Shown here piece by piece: positions 12,757 to 15,376 of a DNA stretch of 15,376 nt. The DNA is from Chloroflexota bacterium (lineage in GTDB: Bacteria > Chloroflexota > Dehalococcoidia > UBA2979). The stretch is taken from the NCBI GenBank assembly GCA_002710905.1, contig PAJB01000015.1:15024-30399 (forward strand), written 5' to 3'. Numbering within the stretch: position 1 is the stretch's first letter; the number at the start of each line of letters is the position of its first letter. The notes under the pieces were generated by a model. That model did not search any database and had not been told where the DNA came from. It worked only from the letters and a program-made list of their open reading frames with translations. A program made the position numbers and the translations under genes.

Positions 12757-14822
12757 CGTGGGCCTCCTCCAAATGGTCCAGAAGGTCTGCCACCTGCTGT
12801 TGCTGGCTTAGAATTTTCAATTCCACTTTTTGAATTTGATTTTTTGACTTCAATCAATATCGTATCATTTTCTTTTAAACCATCAAGAATTAAAGTATTT
12901 TGGCCATCATCATTGCCAGTTTGAACTACTATTTGTTCAATAGAACCATCTATATTTTTCAATTTTACTGTGTTGTCTCGACCAACGCGAGTAATTGCAT
13001 TACTTGGTACAAGCAAAACATCTTGTTGGATGTTTGTTACTAAAGTTAATGTCCCTGACATGCCATCTAACGGAAGTTTTGGATTTATAAATTGTCCAGC
13101 GAGAGATCCCATTCCAGATATTGGTCCTCTTTGTTCGCCGCCTGGAGGTCCGCTCATTGCTCCACCTGTAGGTCTACCGCCTGGAGGTCCGCTCATTGTT
13201 CCACCTGTAGGTCTACCGCCTGGAGGTCCGCTCATTGCTCCACCTGTAGGTCTACCGACTGATAATCCACTCATTGCAGTTACATCGAATCCCATTGCTT
13301 TAAATAAATCTCCTTGCAAAGATGCTATATTTGTAGCTTCTTGCATGAGCAATTGCCCGGTTAAAATTTTTCCTTCTGCTGGATAAGAAATAATACCTTG
13401 AGTGATATTTGGAATTGCACTGATCGCTTTTAGCTTCACAATATAGAATTGCTCAGGCATGCCTTCAAACGTTGCTATGCCCAAATTGCCTACTTGCATT
13501 TGATTCAAATCAGATTCGGATGCAGGAATTTCAATGTAAATTGATTTTGGATCACTTAATGTAGTCACAGCAGTACTTGAACCAATTCGTTGCCCCAAAG
13601 TTACATCAATCGCACCAACAATACCCGCAAATGGTGCAGTTAATGTATGATTTTTTAAGTTTGTTTCTGCATCAATAAGATTCAATTCAGCAATGCGAAC
13701 ATCTTGTTCTTTACGATTGATTTCATTTACTAATGCACCAGCAGTCAACTCTAATTCTCGAGCTAAAGCATAATCAAGATTGGCATTTGCACTGTCTAAT
13801 GCAGCATTTAATTTATCAAGCTCTAATTGTTCAGGAGAAGACAGATATTCAGTTAAACGCACTTCTGCTGCATTTAAAGCTTCCTTTAATTTTTGAATCT
13901 CCAATTCACTAGGATTTTTTAGTTTATAATTCGATTCTTGTGCTGATAAATATCCTGCTTCAGTGGATGAAACAGAATTAACAGCATCAACATAATTTGC
14001 ATTTGCAGTTAAAAGTGCTTCTGTCTTTGTTCTTTGGTTGCCTTGCGGGACCATCGCCAAGGTCAATGAATCATGTAGGCCTTTAACTTTTGCATCAGAT
14101 AATGGGATGTCGCCTACATTACATACAGCCACCCAATCTTGAAATCTTTGACAATAATCTTCTTGAGCCTTAATCAATTTTGGCCATAATTCATCTTCGT
14201 CATTCTTAGCGCGCTCAAAAGCTGTCTTGGCATTTTTTACTGCGGAATCAGAACTAGCAATTGTAGCAACAGATGGATTGACTAAGTTTTCTAGATTAAA
14301 TTTAGCAGTTGTAACAGCTTGTCTTTGTGTCTCAATTGCAGAAGCTTGGCTACCATCTTTAAGAGTTTTTAAGTTAAATTCCGCATTTGCAACAGCAGAT
14401 TGAGCATTCGCAGTTGCTTGTTTTGCAGATGCTAATTCTGAAGCAGCTGGATCAGCTAACAAATCTTCAAGGCTAGCTTTTTGTTGCGATAATAAAAGTT
14501 TTTTCACTTCAACTTGCCTAGATGCTCCTGAAGATTCAAGGACAGCAATCACTTGATTTTTTTCTACAACATCCCCTGTGCTTACAAGGATTTCAGCAAT
14601 TTCACCGCTCAAACCAAAAGTTAGATCAACTTTATTCCTAGCAGTTGCATTCACGCTACTAAATAATGTGTCAGCCATACGACCTTTGATTACTTGATGC
14701 TCATAAGTAACAACTTGGTCTATCTCATCAGTTGCTTGCCCAGAAAAAAATAAAAAATATGATCCCGCGCTAGCTAAAAGAATTATTAATGCAATATATT
14801 TTTGTTTAGTAAATTTTTTCAT
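12753..14822 (-). CDS. HlyD/MacA-type membrane fusion protein with repeat-containing insert
   Basis: A 689-residue adaptor subunit, much longer than MacA or YknX (about 370-380). A membrane anchor lies at residues 9-27. The first lipoyl half (LSGEIAEILVSTGDVVEKNQVIAVL) is at 71-95. A long alpha-hairpin (about 100-395) is built from repeated segments of roughly 30 residues of the type L-x-x-P-x-x-x-E-L...A-N-A-E-x-N-L. C224 and C234 flank its middle. The second lipoyl half, TLTAPFAGIVGAIDVTLGQRIG, is at 393-414. The membrane-proximal domain begins at about 424 and is interrupted after SYPAEGKI by about 100 residues (485-585), including three 13-residue Gly/Pro-rich repeats. It resumes at LPLDGMSGTLTLV and ends with a GGRPSGPFGGGPR tail. 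AGGGA precedes the ATG. It heads the seven-gene cluster. No TolC-like partner is present in the window. Confidence 0.92.
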   Translation of the reverse strand: MKKFTKQKYIALIILLASAGSYFLFFSGQATDEIDQVVTYEHQVIKGRMADTLFSSVNATARNKVDLTFGLSGEIAEILVSTGDVVEKNQVIAVLESSGASRQVEVKKLLLSQQKASLEDLLADPAASELASAKQATANAQSAVANAEFNLKTLKDGSQASAIETQRQAVTTAKFNLENLVNPSVATIASSDSAVKNAKTAFERAKNDEDELWPKLIKAQEDYCQRFQDWVAVCNVGDIPLSDAKVKGLHDSLTLAMVPQGNQRTKTEALLTANANYVDAVNSVSSTEAGYLSAQESNYKLKNPSELEIQKLKEALNAAEVRLTEYLSSPEQLELDKLNAALDSANANLDYALARELELTAGALVNEINRKEQDVRIAELNLIDAETNLKNHTLTAPFAGIVGAIDVTLGQRIGSSTAVTTLSDPKSIYIEIPASESDLNQMQVGNLGIATFEGMPEQFYIVKLKAISAIPNITQGIISYPAEGKILTGQLLMQEATNIASLQGDLFKAMGFDVTAMSGLSVGRPTGGAMSGPPGGRPTGGTMSGPPGGRPTGGAMSGPPGGEQRGPISGMGSLAGQFINPKLPLDGMSGTLTLVTNIQQDVLLVPSNAITRVGRDNTVKLKNIDGSIEQIVVQTGNDDGQNTLILDGLKENDTILIEVKKSNSKSGIENSKPATAGGRPSGPFGGGPR
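13141..13257. repeat. Three in-frame 39-bp tandem repeats in the membrane fusion gene
   Basis: Three head-to-tail units lie at 13141-13179, 13180-13218 and 13219-13257. The middle one differs by a single base, which changes Ala to Thr. Each encodes 13 residues of the form GRPTGGAMSGPPG (protein residues about 523-561). A degraded fourth copy may begin at 13258, where ACTCATTGC is shared. Near-identity at the DNA level implies recent duplication or ongoing slippage. Confidence 0.9.
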
Positions 14823-14956
14823 ATGATTCCCTAGTAATAATATTCAATATCAACTAACAGAAACATTATCCCATTATTTTTTTAAGAAAATGAAAATAGT
14901 CTAAACAATTATTAAAAAAATAATAAATTATGTAAAAATGAATAAATTTGAAAGTT

Positions 14957-14985
14957 TGTTGCATTATTTAACATAAAATTATAAT
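14957..14985 (+). promoter_or_regulatory. Sigma-70-type promoter for the right-edge membrane protein gene
   Basis: TTGTTG (14957-14962) and a consensus TATAAT (14980-14985) are separated by exactly 17 bases. Transcription would begin near 14992, leaving a leader of about 78 bases before the ATG at 15070. The predicted start point falls directly in front of the inverted repeat at 14995-15024. In the rest of the 14823-15069 intergenic region I see A/T-rich tracts but no convincing minus-strand promoter for the exporter operon. Confidence 0.5.
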
Positions 14986-14994
14986 ATTGGCATA

Positions 14995-15024
14995 ATTGTT
15001 TATTGGTATAAACCAATAAACAAT
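14995..15024. repeat. Perfect 13-bp inverted repeat with 4-base loop
   Basis: ATTGTTTATTGGT (14995-15007) is followed by ATAA and its exact reverse complement ACCAATAAACAAT (15012-15024). It lies just after the predicted transcription start and 45 bp before the start codon. It could be an operator for a dimeric regulator, or a 5'-terminal stem-loop of the messenger. No U-run follows on either strand, so it is not an intrinsic terminator. Confidence 0.7.
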
Positions 15025-15069
15025 AGAGGAGAATTTTTCTTCTTGAAGTTAGTTTAGTTGGAGGTTTAT

Positions 15070-15376
15070 ATGCCAGATCCAAGTATGTCTTTCGAGACGG
15101 TTATTTTAATTATGCTAGCTGGTCTAGTTCTTGAGGCTGTTACAAATTTAGTCATGGATGTTGTAGGTGGTTTTCTGCCAGGTAACATTATTGGCGGCTT
15201 AACAGGTAATACTGTTGGCAATTGGATAGTCGGACTAGCCTTCGGTTGGTATTTAGTTGATCAATCAGGTGCAGATTTGATTGGTACCCTAACCGGTGGA
15301 GCACTAGCAGGTAAAACATTAGCGAATATTCTTGTAGTTAAGGTATCCGGTGATGTAATGGCTGGAGTGCGAAAGC
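15070..15376 (+). CDS. Unrecognised glycine-rich small membrane protein, cut by window edge
   Basis: An open frame from ATG 15070 continues past the end of the window; 102 residues are visible. The start is supported by TGGAGG (15059-15064), five bases upstream, the strongest Shine-Dalgarno sequence in the window. The visible protein begins MPDPSMSFETVILIMLAGL. It has hydrophobic segments at about 10-27, 32-64 and 69-91, rich in Gly and separated by short polar turns (FLPGNIIGGLTGNTVGNW, DQSGADLIGTLTGGALAGK). The G-x-x-x-G spacing suggests tightly packed helices. I do not recognise the family and assign no function. It is divergent from the exporter operon and preceded by its own promoter and a perfect inverted repeat, so it may be specifically regulated. 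Confidence 0.75.
   Translation, partial: MPDPSMSFETVILIMLAGLVLEAVTNLVMDVVGGFLPGNIIGGLTGNTVGNWIVGLAFGWYLVDQSGADLIGTLTGGALAGKTLANILVVKVSGDVMAGVRK

Noticed and set aside
13141..13257. CRISPR-like regular repeats
   Set aside because: The three 39-bp units are directly adjacent with no unique spacers, stay in frame and lie inside a coding sequence.
12970..13386. Plus-strand frame of 138 codons opposite the fusion gene
   Set aside because: It is a Pro/Gly-rich shadow created by the repeats on the other strand, with no ribosome binding site or recognisable domain.
14995..15024. Intrinsic transcription terminator
   Set aside because: The stem is AT-rich and not followed by a U-tract on either strand, and it lies downstream of a promoter, not of a gene end.
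15043..15057. Tiny leader peptide (TTG AAG TTA GTT TAG) after AGAGGAG
   Set aside because: The 12-base gap from the GGAG to the TTG is too long for good initiation, and four codons carry no attenuation signal.

Overview
The window is an AT-rich bacterial stretch, densely packed with genes. It uses the standard bacterial code, has purine-rich ribosome binding sites, and carries 15 protein genes plus an incomplete one at the right edge. I see no rRNA, tRNA, CRISPR array, insertion sequence or phage gene. The content suggests a free-living aerobic heterotroph: an acyl-CoA dehydrogenase, a peroxiredoxin, an FAD disulfide oxidoreductase and small hydrolases. The membrane fusion protein, with its repeated Ala/Leu-rich hairpin segments, and the DinB/maleylpyruvate-isomerase-like protein remind me of marine Chloroflexota (SAR202/Dehalococcoidia). 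That assignment rests on impression and is low confidence.

Left region (1-3634, plus strand): four closely spaced genes that look like one operon. They encode an alpha/beta-hydrolase-fold protein, an amidohydrolase-2 family protein, a Bcp/AhpE-type peroxiredoxin and a flavin disulfide oxidoreductase. Both hydrolase-like proteins lack residues normally needed for catalysis. The oxidoreductase lacks any ATG/GTG/TTG start that would include its FAD-binding motif and appears to start at ATA (2255).

Middle region (3652-7772): single genes in alternating orientation. They are a DinB-like helical protein; a stand-alone RecB/Cas4-type PD-(D/E)XK nuclease with four putative Fe-S cysteines and a C-terminal zinc ribbon; a divergent lipoprotein with a coiled-coil stalk and a trypsin-like domain; a DUF5698/DUF2179 membrane protein; and an SRPBCC protein. 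The nuclease and protease-lipoprotein share a 153-bp divergent intergenic region and are the most accessory-looking part of the window.

Right region (7767-14822, minus strand): seven genes spaced from a 4-bp overlap to 22 bp, probably one operon. Transcription order is membrane fusion protein, ABC ATPase, FtsX/MacB permease, YceI-family protein, aspartate 1-decarboxylase (panD), glyoxalase-II-like hydrolase and acyl-CoA dehydrogenase. The first three form a split MacAB/YknXYZ-type exporter. The fusion protein has an unusual insert of about 100 residues built partly of three nearly identical 39-bp repeats.

Right edge (14823-15376): a 247-bp divergent intergenic region contains a good plus-strand promoter. 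A perfect 13-bp inverted repeat follows it at the expected transcript start. Next comes a gene with a strong Shine-Dalgarno sequence for an unrecognised glycine-rich membrane protein that runs off the window. There is no gene-free stretch longer than 300 bases.
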